Assembly: GCF_000298315.2 (NCBI RefSeq)
Contig: NZ_AEYE02000013.1
Location: forward strand, 248,001 to 312,000
Origin: Rhizobium grahamii CCGE 502
GTDB lineage: Bacteria > Pseudomonadota > Alphaproteobacteria > Rhizobiales > Rhizobiaceae
Direction of reading: 5' to 3'
DNA length: 64,000 nt
The notes below the pieces were generated by a model. The model was not told the DNA's origin, made no database searches, and saw only the letters and a program-made list of their open reading frames with translations. Positions 16,873 to 26,255 of this stretch are shown here, piece after piece (position 1 is the first letter of the stretch; the number at the start of each line of letters is the position of its first letter). Made by a program: the position numbers and the translations under genes.

Positions 16873-18966
16873 TTATTTTGTGGCGGCCTTTGGCGCGCTT
16901 TCCTTCAAGTCCGCTTCATCGGAAAGAATGGCAGCGGCCTCGTTCAGCAAAACATCCTTTGCCTTCTTGCGGGCATTTTCCATAGCAATGTCAGCACTTA
17001 GGCTGCGTTCGTTTGCCTGCAGGCCGTCATCGACATCGGGATCTTCGCCATTGTTTGCTTCCGGTCTCGATTTGAGTCGATTTTCTCGAGCAGTCGCTTC
17101 CTCGCGACGTTTGGCCTCGTTGAGGGAGATAACCCCCTTCTCACGTTGCGCCTTCAGATCGGCGATGTCTTCTAGAACGCGTTGAAAGTCCGGATCGCTC
17201 TGTACTCGAGCGTCATGGCGGCTTTGCAAGCTCGGCAGCAACGTCGCTACATTGCCAGTGGGCGCATACTTGGCAGGCTTGAGTTCGGTCCACGGCAGGG
17301 CATTGTCATAACTCATCTCACCAAAGCTCTTCGGATCTGAAAACCCCGGCAAGCTGATATCGGGGGTTACGCCGCGCAACTGTGTTGTCCCGCCATTGAT
17401 GCGGAAAAACTGGGAAATCGTCACTTTCAGCTCACCGAATTCGGGTTTGCTGTTACGGACCATCTGATCAAGATTGACGACAGTCTGAACGGTACCCTTG
17501 CCGAAGCTGGGTTCGCCGACGATCACGCCTCGACCATAATCTTGGATTGCCGCGGCAAAGATCTCCGAAGCCGAGGCCGACCCGCGATTGATCAAGACAC
17601 CCATCGGGCCCGTCCAGACGGGCGTCCGAAAATCTGCGCTTCTGACCGTGACCTTGCCGTCGCTGCCGCGTTGCTGGACGACGGGACCACTGCCGATGAA
17701 CAGACCGGTCAAATCGATCGCTTCGTCCAATGAACCGCCGCCGTTGTTGCGAACATCAATGAGAACGCTGTCGACTCCTTCTTGCTTCAGTTCACCGAGA
17801 AGCTTGGCGACATCGCGGCTCGCGCTCCTGTAGTCCTTGTCTCCTTTGCGTCGGGCCTCAAAATCCTCATAGAATGCCGGCAGGGTAATCACACCGATTT
17901 TGCGAGTGGCTTCACCGACTTTCACGGACAGGACCGTCTTCTGGGCTGCCTGTTTTTCTAGGTTGATTTTATCGCGCACCAAGCTGACGATCCGATGGGT
18001 GCCTTCCGCCCCGGCGTCGGCCGGGAGAATGTCCAAGCGCACGACAGAACCCTTCTTCCCCCGTATCATTTGCACGACCTCATCAAGGCGCGTGCCCACT
18101 ACTTCTTTGATTGGTCCATTCTTGCCTTGACCCACGCCGGTAATGCGGTCGCCGACCGAGAGCTTACCGGACAACTCCGCCGGCCCGCCGGGCACGAGCT
18201 CACGGACGGTCGTGTAATCGTCGCGCTCCTGCAGTACCGCACCGATACCGACCAGCGACAGCTTCATCGCGATGTCGAAGTCAGCTGAAGCCGTGGCGCC
18301 GAAATAGTCCGTATGTGGGTCGATTGACGTCGTATAGGCATCCATGAACGACTGGAAAACATCATCGCTCTTATACTTGTATGCGCGATCAAGCGCGTTT
18401 GCGTAACGTTTGTCGAGCGTCTCGCGGATTGCCGAGTCGGTTTTGCCGCCCAATTTCAACCGTAACCAGTCGTTTTTGACGCGCTTGCGCCAAAGGTCAT
18501 CACTCTCGGCTTCCGTCTGCGGCCAAGGCTCCTTTTCACGCAGCAGGGAATAATCCTCCTGCACACTGAAATCGAAGCCCTGCTTAAGCAAGTTGCGCGC
18601 GTAGTTCATGCGATCGACAATGCGTTGTTCATACACGTTGAAGATTGCAAACGGGATCTTCAGGTCCTCGCGTTCGATAGCATCATCGATCTTGCTGCGG
18701 TCAGACATAAACTTGTCGATGTCCGCTTGCAGGAAGATCACGCGATCCGGATCGAGTGATTTGATGAACCGGTCCATGATCTTGGCCGACAAGGCGTCAT
18801 CAAGCGGAACGGACTTGTAGCTGAAGCGCGTCAGAAATCTCGCACTCAACTCAGCCGCCTGCGCCTGCTGTTTTTGAGGCGCTAGGACAGGCGGCGGTGC
18901 TACTTCAGCATACGCGGACTGCGCGATTGCAAGAAATGCACCAAGGAAAACGTAGGGTATGCGCAT
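16873..18966 (-). CDS. prc: Carboxy-terminal processing protease Prc/Tsp (S41)
   Basis: The 697-residue protein has a signal peptide (residues 1-20, cleaved after AYA), an N-terminal helical domain (40-215), a PDZ domain (about 235-320) and the S41 protease core. The catalytic Ser465 lies in GSASASEIF and Lys490 in PSFGKGTVQ, 25 residues apart as in E. coli Tsp. A C-terminal DUF3340-type tail follows. It degrades periplasmic proteins with nonpolar C-termini and trims envelope proteins. It is longer than the CtpA proteases usual in rhizobia and belongs to the gamma-proteobacterial-like Prc branch. It appears monocistronic. Confidence 0.92.
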   Translation of the reverse strand: MRIPYVFLGAFLAIAQSAYAEVAPPPVLAPQKQQAQAAELSARFLTRFSYKSVPLDDALSAKIMDRFIKSLDPDRVIFLQADIDKFMSDRSKIDDAIEREDLKIPFAIFNVYEQRIVDRMNYARNLLKQGFDFSVQEDYSLLREKEPWPQTEAESDDLWRKRVKNDWLRLKLGGKTDSAIRETLDKRYANALDRAYKYKSDDVFQSFMDAYTTSIDPHTDYFGATASADFDIAMKLSLVGIGAVLQERDDYTTVRELVPGGPAELSGKLSVGDRITGVGQGKNGPIKEVVGTRLDEVVQMIRGKKGSVVRLDILPADAGAEGTHRIVSLVRDKINLEKQAAQKTVLSVKVGEATRKIGVITLPAFYEDFEARRKGDKDYRSASRDVAKLLGELKQEGVDSVLIDVRNNGGGSLDEAIDLTGLFIGSGPVVQQRGSDGKVTVRSADFRTPVWTGPMGVLINRGSASASEIFAAAIQDYGRGVIVGEPSFGKGTVQTVVNLDQMVRNSKPEFGELKVTISQFFRINGGTTQLRGVTPDISLPGFSDPKSFGEMSYDNALPWTELKPAKYAPTGNVATLLPSLQSRHDARVQSDPDFQRVLEDIADLKAQREKGVISLNEAKRREEATARENRLKSRPEANNGEDPDVDDGLQANERSLSADIAMENARKKAKDVLLNEAAAILSDEADLKESAPKAATK

Positions 18967-19154
18967 TCAGTTTTGACCCAATTCATAATGCCGAGTGATG
19001 ATGTGCGATCTAGGTGGAGCAATTGTGGTTTTTTGGCAACCACATGGAGCATTCGCCCCAATTCTTAATGCACAAAGGTCAGTTCAAACGGCGGTCAGGT
19101 CACGCGATGCCTGCGCCATCCCCAAATCCGGAAGGCGTTTCGCCATTCGGCGTG

Positions 19155-19781
19155 TCACCCGATGATCAGCAGCAACCCGCCGGTGCCAATCAGAACCAGC
19201 GTCCATACGAAGTCCACGTTGATCCAGGCGCTACGCAATATCTCGAGCCCGACCCACCGATAGACCCCCAGTGCAACGAGGCCGGTGACTGCCAACATCG
19301 CAAGGGTATGGACGCCGACTGCGGCGATCGTCATTGCCGCGGAATCACCGATTTCGGGCACCGGCGACTCGGTGAGACAAAGGGGCATCAGGGCCGGAAG
19401 GACCATCAGCCCCGCGCCATGAGCCGTCGCCATCAGGAACGACCAGCACGCAAGGCCAAAAAGCCCGGTGCGCAAGCCGATGCGAACACGCCGACCGTGC
19501 CCAAAAACATGGTGCCAGATCGCCCATGCAATAAGCGCCCCGCCGGTGGCCATGCGCACCACGCCCTCGTTCACGACAAGGCCGGCTGCGACCACCGCTC
19601 CGGCCACCAGCGCGATAGACACGGCGTGTCCGAAGGCGATGGCGGGGACGGCCTGGATTACGACTGCAGAGCTCTGCCTGTGGACGCCAAGCGCAACGGC
19701 AAACAACCATCCCATCGCCGGATTGAGGCCATGAAACGCGCCCAATCCAACGAGCAAGATCCAGGGCCAAAGGTCGCTCAT
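19155..19781 (-). CDS. Polytopic inner-membrane protein next to methanethiol oxidase
   Basis: This 208-residue protein has about six hydrophobic segments and begins MSDLWPWILLVGLGAFHGLNPAMGWL. Conserved-looking His/Asn positions (FHGLNP, AFGHA, ATAHGAG) recall small metal- or urease-accessory-like (NicO/HupE-type) membrane proteins, but I cannot assign a family with certainty. It starts 18 bp after the methanethiol oxidase gene, so the two form an operon. A role in supplying metal to the oxidase, or in moving its product, is an inference from context. Confidence 0.6.
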   Translation of the reverse strand: MSDLWPWILLVGLGAFHGLNPAMGWLFAVALGVHRQSSAVVIQAVPAIAFGHAVSIALVAGAVVAAGLVVNEGVVRMATGGALIAWAIWHHVFGHGRRVRIGLRTGLFGLACWSFLMATAHGAGLMVLPALMPLCLTESPVPEIGDSAAMTIAAVGVHTLAMLAVTGLVALGVYRWVGLEILRSAWINVDFVWTLVLIGTGGLLLIIG

Positions 19782-19799
19782 AGGCGTCTCATTCGCTCC

Positions 19800-21194
19800 T
19801 TACGGATAACAGTAGGAATCCGACGAGCAATCCCCGCCTTGCAGACGAACTTGGTGCGGACGATGCGACTTCGGCCATTCAACAAAGAATTTTTCGTCGA
19901 AGGCAATGCCGCCATCCGGTTTCGCGTCGAGCTTGACCATCCAGCCCGAGATGCCATCGGGGTAGAACTGCTCGTCGATCGCCCCGTAGAGCGAGTTGGT
20001 GAAATAGATGCGGCGACCATCGCGGCTGATTTCTACCATCTGTGGTCCGCCGTTCAGGGCCCCGTTCTTAGCGCCCGGGTGCGATGCACGCGAAACGATG
20101 CCTCCAATCCGCACCTTGCCGGTCAGTTTCGGTTTTAACGGATCGGACACATCGTACTGAAGCAGATCGCCGGTTCCCCAGCAGGACACGTAAAGAAATC
20201 TGTCATCCATGGAGAGATCGATGTCTGTAACGAGCGGCGGTACGGCCTTGAACCCCTTGAGCATTGGCGGCAATTGGTCGGCGTCGGCGGGCTCGGCCGG
20301 GATGTCGATCACCTTTGTTACCGCCCATTTTGCGCCATCGCGATGCCAGACCCAGATCGAGGACGAGAGATCCTCAAGGCTGAGCACGCAGTTGACAAAT
20401 CCATAGGCCTTCGTCGGATCGTGCGCTGGCCTGAGCTCGAATACGAGCTGATACTTCTCGCCAAAATCGATCGTCTGCTGGTGTTTGCGTGTGTGCAGAT
20501 CCCAGAAGTGGAGCCGGCGTCCGTATTTCGCACCGAGCAAGATGTCGGGGATGAGACCGTTTTCGAACGTATCCGGTGTGCCCCACTCGCTGGTCACGAG
20601 CGTATCGTGGCCAAGGTGCCACCAGACATCATAGGACAGCTGTTGCGGTCCCCGATCCATCTCCCATTGTCCACGGACGTCGAAGCTCTCGTGATCCATC
20701 AGGAAAATACCGCCTGGTGCTTTGCCTTCTGCGTTGCCCAGTGCGGCTACATAGATGCCCTCGGGGCCGCAATGAACTGTATGCGGTCGAGAATATCCAG
20801 CCCGTTCGGCGACCTCCGCAGGCTCAATGACCCTGACTATCGACGGATTTTTGCCGTCCGGCTTGGTGTCGATGATATGGATGCGGGAGGATTTCAGTCC
20901 TGGCACGACTAGGTAGCGGCGTTCTGCGTGCGGGTGCGGTGCGTTCGGGCAAAGACAGGACGAGCAGGCATTCCAGCCGAAATGGTGCAACTCGTCGCCG
21001 ACATTGGGCATCGCAAGCGTATTTACGATCTGCCCATAAGTCGCAGACGCCGGATCGACATCGACGATCGCCAGCTGGTCGGGAACAGCTTGCGTTGGAT
21101 CGAAGGCGGCGACGTAGGCAATTGTCTCCGGCGCAGCCTTCATGGCCATTCTCGGCGATGGATAAAAGCTCGGATCGGGTTTCCACGTTACCAT
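19800..21194 (-). CDS. mtoX: Methanethiol oxidase / selenium-binding protein SBP56 family
   Basis: The 464-residue protein matches the SBP56 family over its full length: a beta-propeller with the signature HHFGWNACSSCLC near residue 75, SRPHTVHCGPEGIYV, and the C-terminal HRPHQVRLQGGDCSSDSYC. Bacterial members are copper-dependent methanethiol oxidases making formaldehyde, H2S and H2O2 from CH3SH, relevant to methylated sulfur compounds in soil and sea. Conserved His residues that would bind copper are present. No export signal is evident in this copy, whereas many characterised bacterial MtoX proteins are periplasmic. It leads a two-gene operon with the membrane protein downstream. Confidence 0.85.
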   Translation of the reverse strand: MVTWKPDPSFYPSPRMAMKAAPETIAYVAAFDPTQAVPDQLAIVDVDPASATYGQIVNTLAMPNVGDELHHFGWNACSSCLCPNAPHPHAERRYLVVPGLKSSRIHIIDTKPDGKNPSIVRVIEPAEVAERAGYSRPHTVHCGPEGIYVAALGNAEGKAPGGIFLMDHESFDVRGQWEMDRGPQQLSYDVWWHLGHDTLVTSEWGTPDTFENGLIPDILLGAKYGRRLHFWDLHTRKHQQTIDFGEKYQLVFELRPAHDPTKAYGFVNCVLSLEDLSSSIWVWHRDGAKWAVTKVIDIPAEPADADQLPPMLKGFKAVPPLVTDIDLSMDDRFLYVSCWGTGDLLQYDVSDPLKPKLTGKVRIGGIVSRASHPGAKNGALNGGPQMVEISRDGRRIYFTNSLYGAIDEQFYPDGISGWMVKLDAKPDGGIAFDEKFFVEWPKSHRPHQVRLQGGDCSSDSYCYP

Positions 21195-21474
21195 ACGAAT
21201 TGCTCCTGGCTAGCGTGTGCTGAACAATGAAAATGCTCGCTGATGCTTGCCGACAGCCAACTCACGCTGCGGGCGGGGCAAAGCCGAGGAATGTTCAAAG
21301 TATCGAAACCGGCAAAGCCCAAGAGGACAATTTCTTCCCGAGCAATTGTCTCAAATAACGGCGCGTTTGGGCAGTCCTTTTTTCGCCGGTCGGCTGTGGC
21401 TTCATTTGGCTGCCGATATCACCCCATCTGCACGACGTTGTGCTGTTGGCCATTCAAGGCGTGCCGGCAGCGCT

Positions 21475-23475
21475 TCAGTTCGGATGCTTCGGCACCGGCC
21501 CTTGCTTGCTCCGGCTTCTTGATGCGGAGCGCCGGTCCTCCAGAAGGCGCAAGAGCTTGTTGCGTTTCTTCTTGCCCTGGGCAAGATCGATGTCGCTGAC
21601 AAGCTTTGCCCCTCCCTCACGCCGCTCCAGCGTAATTTTGCGACTATGGAAGGCCTCTAGTTCAGCTCGATGCGCGACGCTCAGGATAGTCACCTTCGGC
21701 AATTCATGGATGACCATTTCCATCATATTGTCCTGGCTCTTGGCATCGAGTGCTGATGTCGCTTCATCCAGCACAATGAGATCGGGATTGTGTAGCAGGA
21801 GACGGGCAAATGCGAGCCGTTGCTTTTCGCCACCCGATAGAGTCTGGTCCCATGGCGCGTCTTCTTCAATCTTGTCGTTAAGATAGCCGAGACCGACCTT
21901 GTCGAGGGCCTCCTTGATCGTCTCCGGCGTCCAGCTGTCGGCGGCGCCGGGATAGGCGACAGCGCGCCGGAGCGTCCCGGAAGGGATGTAAGGTCGTTGC
22001 GGTAACATGAACAGTTGTCTGTCGGCATGGAAATCAACACTGCCCTCGCCCCACGGCCAAAGACCTGCGATGGCCCGCACCAGCGTACTCTTGCCTGTAC
22101 CCGACTCACCGGCCACGAGAACCCGCTCGCCCGGTTCGATCTCCACCTGCGTCTCCTTGACCACAGCGGTGCCGTCGTTGAGCGACACGGAGAGATCGTT
22201 CAGGCTGAGGATTGCATCGCCCTTGGTTTCACCGTGCTTGATGCGTCCCAAAGCGTTGCTCTGTTCCGCACGCTCGAGCCCGTCAAGCGACACCATCAGC
22301 GAGGCAATGCGCCGTGCAGAGGCATTCCAATCGGCGAGGCGGGGGTAGTTGTCCACCAGCCATCCGAACGCGCTCTGAACGATGGCAAAGGCCGAGGCAG
22401 CTTGCATTACCTCGCCCAAGGTCATGCTGCCTTCAAGAAACTTCGGAGCACAGAGCAAGACCGGTACTACTGGCGCGAATAGGCTCGATCCCTGTGACAC
22501 AAGCGTTGTGCGCATGTGCTGGTGTGCAAGAAGCGCCCATTGCCTGAGCACCTTAGCAAAGGTCTTGTCGAGGTCGCTGCGCTCCTCCTCTTCACCGCCG
22601 AGCAACGCGATGCTCTCGCCGTTCTCCCGCACGTGGGTCAGCGTATAACGGAATTCGGCTTCCGCCTGATTTTTGGCCTCGGAAACACGGACGAAATGGC
22701 GACCGATGACGGCCATCGAACTGGACGTGATCGCAGCGTAGAGTACGGCAGTGACCACCAAAAAGCCGGGAATGGTGACGATCGATCCCGCAATCGGCAG
22801 CCTCAGTGCCCCGCCGATCGTCCAGAGCACCACGATAAAGGTCGAGGCAGACAGGAACGCGGCGATGACGCCCGCAATGAAATCGACCGGCGATTCCGTT
22901 GCGATCCGCAAATCCTCCGCAATACGCGCTTCGGGATTCTTGTGATCGCCTCCGATGAGGTTCAACTGATAGTAACGCCCGTTTGCGAGCCAGCGCGCGA
23001 TGACCGCGGTCGTAAGCCAGGAGCGCCAGCGGCGCTGGATCATCATACGAACGGACACCTGTACCGTGACAAGCGCTACGCTTCCAAACACGAGAGGTAG
23101 AAATACGACGCTCAAAAAATAGACGGTGCGGGCATTGTGTTGCTCGATGGCGTCAAAGAGTGCTCGATTCCAGATGTTGATGCCATATTGGAAGCCGACG
23201 TTGGTACCGATGAGGATCAACAGGCCGATCGAGCACGGCCAAGCGAGCTTGTCACCGCTGCGTCCCCAGTAGCGGCGCGCACTTATCCAGAAACGCGTCA
23301 GTAAATACCTCCTGCGGGCCTGCTCGACCTCCTCAGGAGTCAGTTCTGGATCGGATTCAACAACATTTGGCGGTGGCACCGCCTCGGCAGTTGGCGCTTC
23401 CTCTTGGCGCGCCTGTTCGGCGCCCCGCGGTTTGGCTTCGTCGACCGATTTCGGATCGAGTTTAGTGTCGGGCAT
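21475..23475 (-). CDS. SbmA/BacA-type ABC transporter with fused ATPase
   Basis: The 666-residue half-transporter has an acidic N-terminus (1-60), an ABC_membrane_2/SbmA-BacA-like transmembrane domain (about 65-390) and a complete nucleotide-binding domain: Walker A GESGTGKST, signature LSGGEKQR, Walker B LIVLDEATSALD and the H-loop VAHR. It resembles YddA and the plant-symbiont BclA proteins, which move very-long-chain lipid precursors or antimicrobial peptides across the inner membrane. A lysine/arginine-rich C-terminal tail follows. It functions as a homodimer by family. Peptide uptake or lipid export is plausible; the specific substrate is not known. Confidence 0.88.
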   Translation of the reverse strand: MPDTKLDPKSVDEAKPRGAEQARQEEAPTAEAVPPPNVVESDPELTPEEVEQARRRYLLTRFWISARRYWGRSGDKLAWPCSIGLLILIGTNVGFQYGINIWNRALFDAIEQHNARTVYFLSVVFLPLVFGSVALVTVQVSVRMMIQRRWRSWLTTAVIARWLANGRYYQLNLIGGDHKNPEARIAEDLRIATESPVDFIAGVIAAFLSASTFIVVLWTIGGALRLPIAGSIVTIPGFLVVTAVLYAAITSSSMAVIGRHFVRVSEAKNQAEAEFRYTLTHVRENGESIALLGGEEEERSDLDKTFAKVLRQWALLAHQHMRTTLVSQGSSLFAPVVPVLLCAPKFLEGSMTLGEVMQAASAFAIVQSAFGWLVDNYPRLADWNASARRIASLMVSLDGLERAEQSNALGRIKHGETKGDAILSLNDLSVSLNDGTAVVKETQVEIEPGERVLVAGESGTGKSTLVRAIAGLWPWGEGSVDFHADRQLFMLPQRPYIPSGTLRRAVAYPGAADSWTPETIKEALDKVGLGYLNDKIEEDAPWDQTLSGGEKQRLAFARLLLHNPDLIVLDEATSALDAKSQDNMMEMVIHELPKVTILSVAHRAELEAFHSRKITLERREGGAKLVSDIDLAQGKKKRNKLLRLLEDRRSASRSRSKQGPVPKHPN

Positions 23476-23705
23476 AGCGCGACAACGGCTTAAAAATCAA
23501 AAGGTTTCATGTTCCCCTTGTCGACATTGGTTCACTCGAGCCGCCTGCCCTGCCGACCGCCCTCAAAGGCATTTCCGGCCTGTACCCGCCATCGGGTGGG
23601 TCCTCTCCGAGCGCTGTCAAGGTGTCCACAGATCAGGCCTCTGATCCAGCAAAGCCCACGTCGTCGGTTCAGGATTTCGCCTCCCGGAAGGTGGCGTAAC
23701 CTATC

Positions 23706-23867
23706 TTATCGTCTCGCGACGCGCATAATGAGCGACACGACAAAAAGAACCAGGAAAATGAAGAACAGGACCTGCGCGATCGATGCGGATGCTCCAGCAA
23801 TACCGCCAAAACCGAGCACGCCGGCTATGAGCGCGACCACCAAGAACACTAGAGCGTAGTAAAGCAT
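23706..23867 (-). CDS. DUF1328/YtjA-family small membrane protein (53 aa)
   Basis: A 53-residue frame starts ATG 23867 behind a GGAGGTG site and ends TAA 23706-23708. It contains two hydrophobic helices separated by [14 protein letters not shown], the exact organisation and signature of DUF1328, and ends in a basic MRVARR. Members are widespread, stress-associated inner-membrane mini-proteins of unknown role. The neighbouring 175-residue membrane protein is in the same orientation but lies 79 bp downstream in coordinates, upstream in transcription. Confidence 0.88.
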   Translation of the reverse strand: MLYYALVFLVVALIAGVLGFGGIAGASASIAQVLFFIFLVLFVVSLIMRVARR

Positions 23868-23946
23868 TTTCACCTCCGTCACTGCGACGACAGAAGAACG
23901 GAGCGGCAGGCGATTGGTTCCGCGGACAGGCTACGATGATTAGCAG

Positions 23947-24474
23947 TTAGGCCGCGGCCACTACGCGGCGCCTCATCAAAACTCTATCGCCATCTTCGGG
24001 TTTCGGCGGTTCTGCAGCAGCTAGGTACGCATTCGCCGGAATTGTCAGAACAAACCAAACCGCGGCACCAAGAACAAAGGATTCACCGGCATGATCGCCA
24101 CCTCGGGCAAGGATTGGCAGGCAAGCGGAAATCAAAAGCATCAGCACCCGCACGGCCCACTCGGTTTCCCGCCGTCTAATTGCAAGCGCGGCCATCGCGC
24201 GGTACGCGCGGGCGTCGTAGTCTCCCCGCTGCGTTCGCGCCAGGAGTTTCCAGGCGGGGGGAAGTGACAGCATCAGCAGTGTTCCTGCCGCAAGCAGACT
24301 GGTGAATCCCGAAAGGAACCACCAGCTCGATGCGAAGAGACATGAAATCACCACAAGGCTCCAGAGAGGGCCAAGCTCGTCCGGGGAACGACGGGTTCGT
24401 TCATGCCAAATATGGAGAACTCGCGATGCGCCCTCCAGCATCGGTTGATCGACAAAACGATTGATGAATTCCAT
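23947..24474 (-). CDS. Hypothetical membrane protein (175 aa)
   Basis: The protein begins MEFINRFVDQPMLEGASRVLHIWHERTRR, then shows two closely spaced hydrophobic helices (about 38-75), a basic cytoplasmic segment (KLLARTQRGDYDARAYRAMAALAIRRRETEW) and two further helices (about 108-155). I chose ATG 24474 because an AGGGG site precedes it; the frame remains open 30 bp upstream. I do not recognise the family. It is divergent from the ClsB-like gene and could belong to the same envelope-lipid group. Confidence 0.6.
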   Translation of the reverse strand: MEFINRFVDQPMLEGASRVLHIWHERTRRSPDELGPLWSLVVISCLFASSWWFLSGFTSLLAAGTLLMLSLPPAWKLLARTQRGDYDARAYRAMAALAIRRRETEWAVRVLMLLISACLPILARGGDHAGESFVLGAAVWFVLTIPANAYLAAAEPPKPEDGDRVLMRRRVVAAA

Positions 24475-24731
24475 GTAGCGCCCCTTGGTCCTTGTACGCA
24501 CCAACAGCAGAGAATTCCGGCACGAACGTGGCGCAACGGGCCGTTTGCGTGACCTCGGGGCCTGCGCTCAACAGTTTCGGGCCGCTAAAATCAAAAAACG
24601 CCAAGCCTTCCAAGGGCAGCGATTGCCAGCCATGACACCAGACCGGATGCATTTTCTTTCCCTCGCTTTGGAACGGACCTTTGCCCAGCACGTTTCGCGA
24701 GACATCCAAGGTCACAGGAAAACAAGGCAAC

Positions 24732-26255
24732 ATGCAGGAGTATCGATCGGCGGACGACGCCCCCACAACGCGGAATGCATTCCAGTTAGTCACCGCCGCC
24801 CTGAAACGCCCGTCCACGCAGACACCTTCACAACAGATCATACGGCCCCGCCGCAACGCCTGGCGCATCGGCATCGCTGATCAGGCCACCTTCTTGATCG
24901 ACGGCTCCGCCTATTTTTCTGCGCTTGATCAAGCGCTTCGGAAAGCGCGACGGGAAGTATGGATCATTGGTTGGGACTTCAATCCGGATATTCGCCTGAG
25001 ACCAGATGTCAGCTCCGAAACGCTCGGCGAGCTACTCCTGTCTCTTGTTGACGACATCCCGCAGCTCAGGGTCAGGATTCTGGTCTGGGGCATGGGACCA
25101 ATCTACTCCGGCAAGTCCCTGCGATTGTTTGGCAGAAACGCCGTCTCCATCCACCCGCAGATTTCGCTGCGGTTCGATTTTGGTCATCCGCTCCGTGCTT
25201 GCCATCACCAGAAGCTCGTATCGATTGATGGTTCACTCGCCTTTTTAGGGGGCATCGACTTGACGGACCGGCGATGGGACGAACCCGACCATCGGGTTGA
25301 GCACCCCCTAAGGCGATCAACGGACGGCACCCCCTACCCCCCGGTACACGACATCCAAAGCCTCGTCTCCGGCGAGGCAGCGCTCATGATTCGTGACCTG
25401 GCGCGACGACGCTGGAATAGAGCGACGCGCGAGAGGATTGTGCCTGATATCGAACCCACCGTGACTGGCCCGCTCTTGGCCACCGACATGGTCCAGACTC
25501 CTGCCGCGATCGCCTTGACCGAACCGGGCCTAATTGGCAAGCGCGGCCGCTATCAGGCCCGTCGGCTCACGCGCGACGCCATAGCCGCAGCAAAGCGTTT
25601 GATCTATATCGAGACCCAATATCTGGCATCCGCTGGTGTAGGACGGTCGATTGCAAGGCGACTGAAGGAGCCCAACGGACCGGAGATTGCCGTGGTGGTG
25701 ACGAAGAGCTCGCACGGCCTGATCGAGAAGCTTGCGATGGGCAACAATCGCGACCGGCTCATCCGACGATTAAAGCGCTCCGATCGCTTTGATCGGCTGA
25801 AGGTAATGTATGCCGTCGTGCCGGATGGCACTGGAGGTGAACGGGAGCTTATCGTCCACTCGAAGCTTATCATCGTTGACGACAGTTTCGTGCGCATAGG
25901 CTCGTCAAATCTCAACAACCGCTCGGAAGGACTGGATACCGAATGCGACCTTGCCCTCGAAGCCGACTGTGCTGACCATCGGGCTTCCATCAGATCGCTG
26001 CGTCATCGACTGATGGCGGAGCATCTTGGAGCAAGTCCAGCCGTCGTGCGCGAGATGGAGCAAACACGGACGATGCTCCAGACGATCGCGGCGCTCAACA
26101 CCGGTCAACGTGGGCTGAGGGACTTCAAGGTTGATCTTCATCGTGGCGAAACCACCCCGTTCCTTGGCACGACCCTTATCGATCCCCGGCGCCCATACTG
26201 GCCGTTACAGAAGTTGCGCTTGCGACTGGGGCGGTTGCTCGATGCGCTTCTCTAG
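24732..26255 (+). CDS. Phospholipase D-family cardiolipin synthase-like protein (ClsB type)
   Basis: The 507-residue protein has two HKD motifs, HHQKLVSIDGSLAFLGGID and HSKLIIVDDSFVRIGSSNLN, and the long insert with YPPVHDIQSLVSGEAA seen in the ClsB/YbhO and PLD-like group. Such enzymes join two phospholipids, or phosphatidylethanolamine and phosphatidylglycerol, into cardiolipin at the inner membrane; transphosphatidylation with other alcohols is also known. I chose ATG 24732 (MQEYRSADD). Neighbours are YbhN- and YbhP-like genes, the same three families that cluster in E. coli. Its 3' end overlaps the opposing YbhN-like gene by 51 bp. Confidence 0.85.
   Translation: MQEYRSADDAPTTRNAFQLVTAALKRPSTQTPSQQIIRPRRNAWRIGIADQATFLIDGSAYFSALDQALRKARREVWIIGWDFNPDIRLRPDVSSETLGELLLSLVDDIPQLRVRILVWGMGPIYSGKSLRLFGRNAVSIHPQISLRFDFGHPLRACHHQKLVSIDGSLAFLGGIDLTDRRWDEPDHRVEHPLRRSTDGTPYPPVHDIQSLVSGEAALMIRDLARRRWNRATRERIVPDIEPTVTGPLLATDMVQTPAAIALTEPGLIGKRGRYQARRLTRDAIAAAKRLIYIETQYLASAGVGRSIARRLKEPNGPEIAVVVTKSSHGLIEKLAMGNNRDRLIRRLKRSDRFDRLKVMYAVVPDGTGGERELIVHSKLIIVDDSFVRIGSSNLNNRSEGLDTECDLALEADCADHRASIRSLRHRLMAEHLGASPAVVREMEQTRTMLQTIAALNTGQRGLRDFKVDLHRGETTPFLGTTLIDPRRPYWPLQKLRLRLGRLLDALL

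Noticed and set aside
16541-17185. 214-residue plus-strand frame beginning in the intergenic region
   Set aside because: Most of it is antisense to the prc gene and low in complexity (Ser/Arg-rich).
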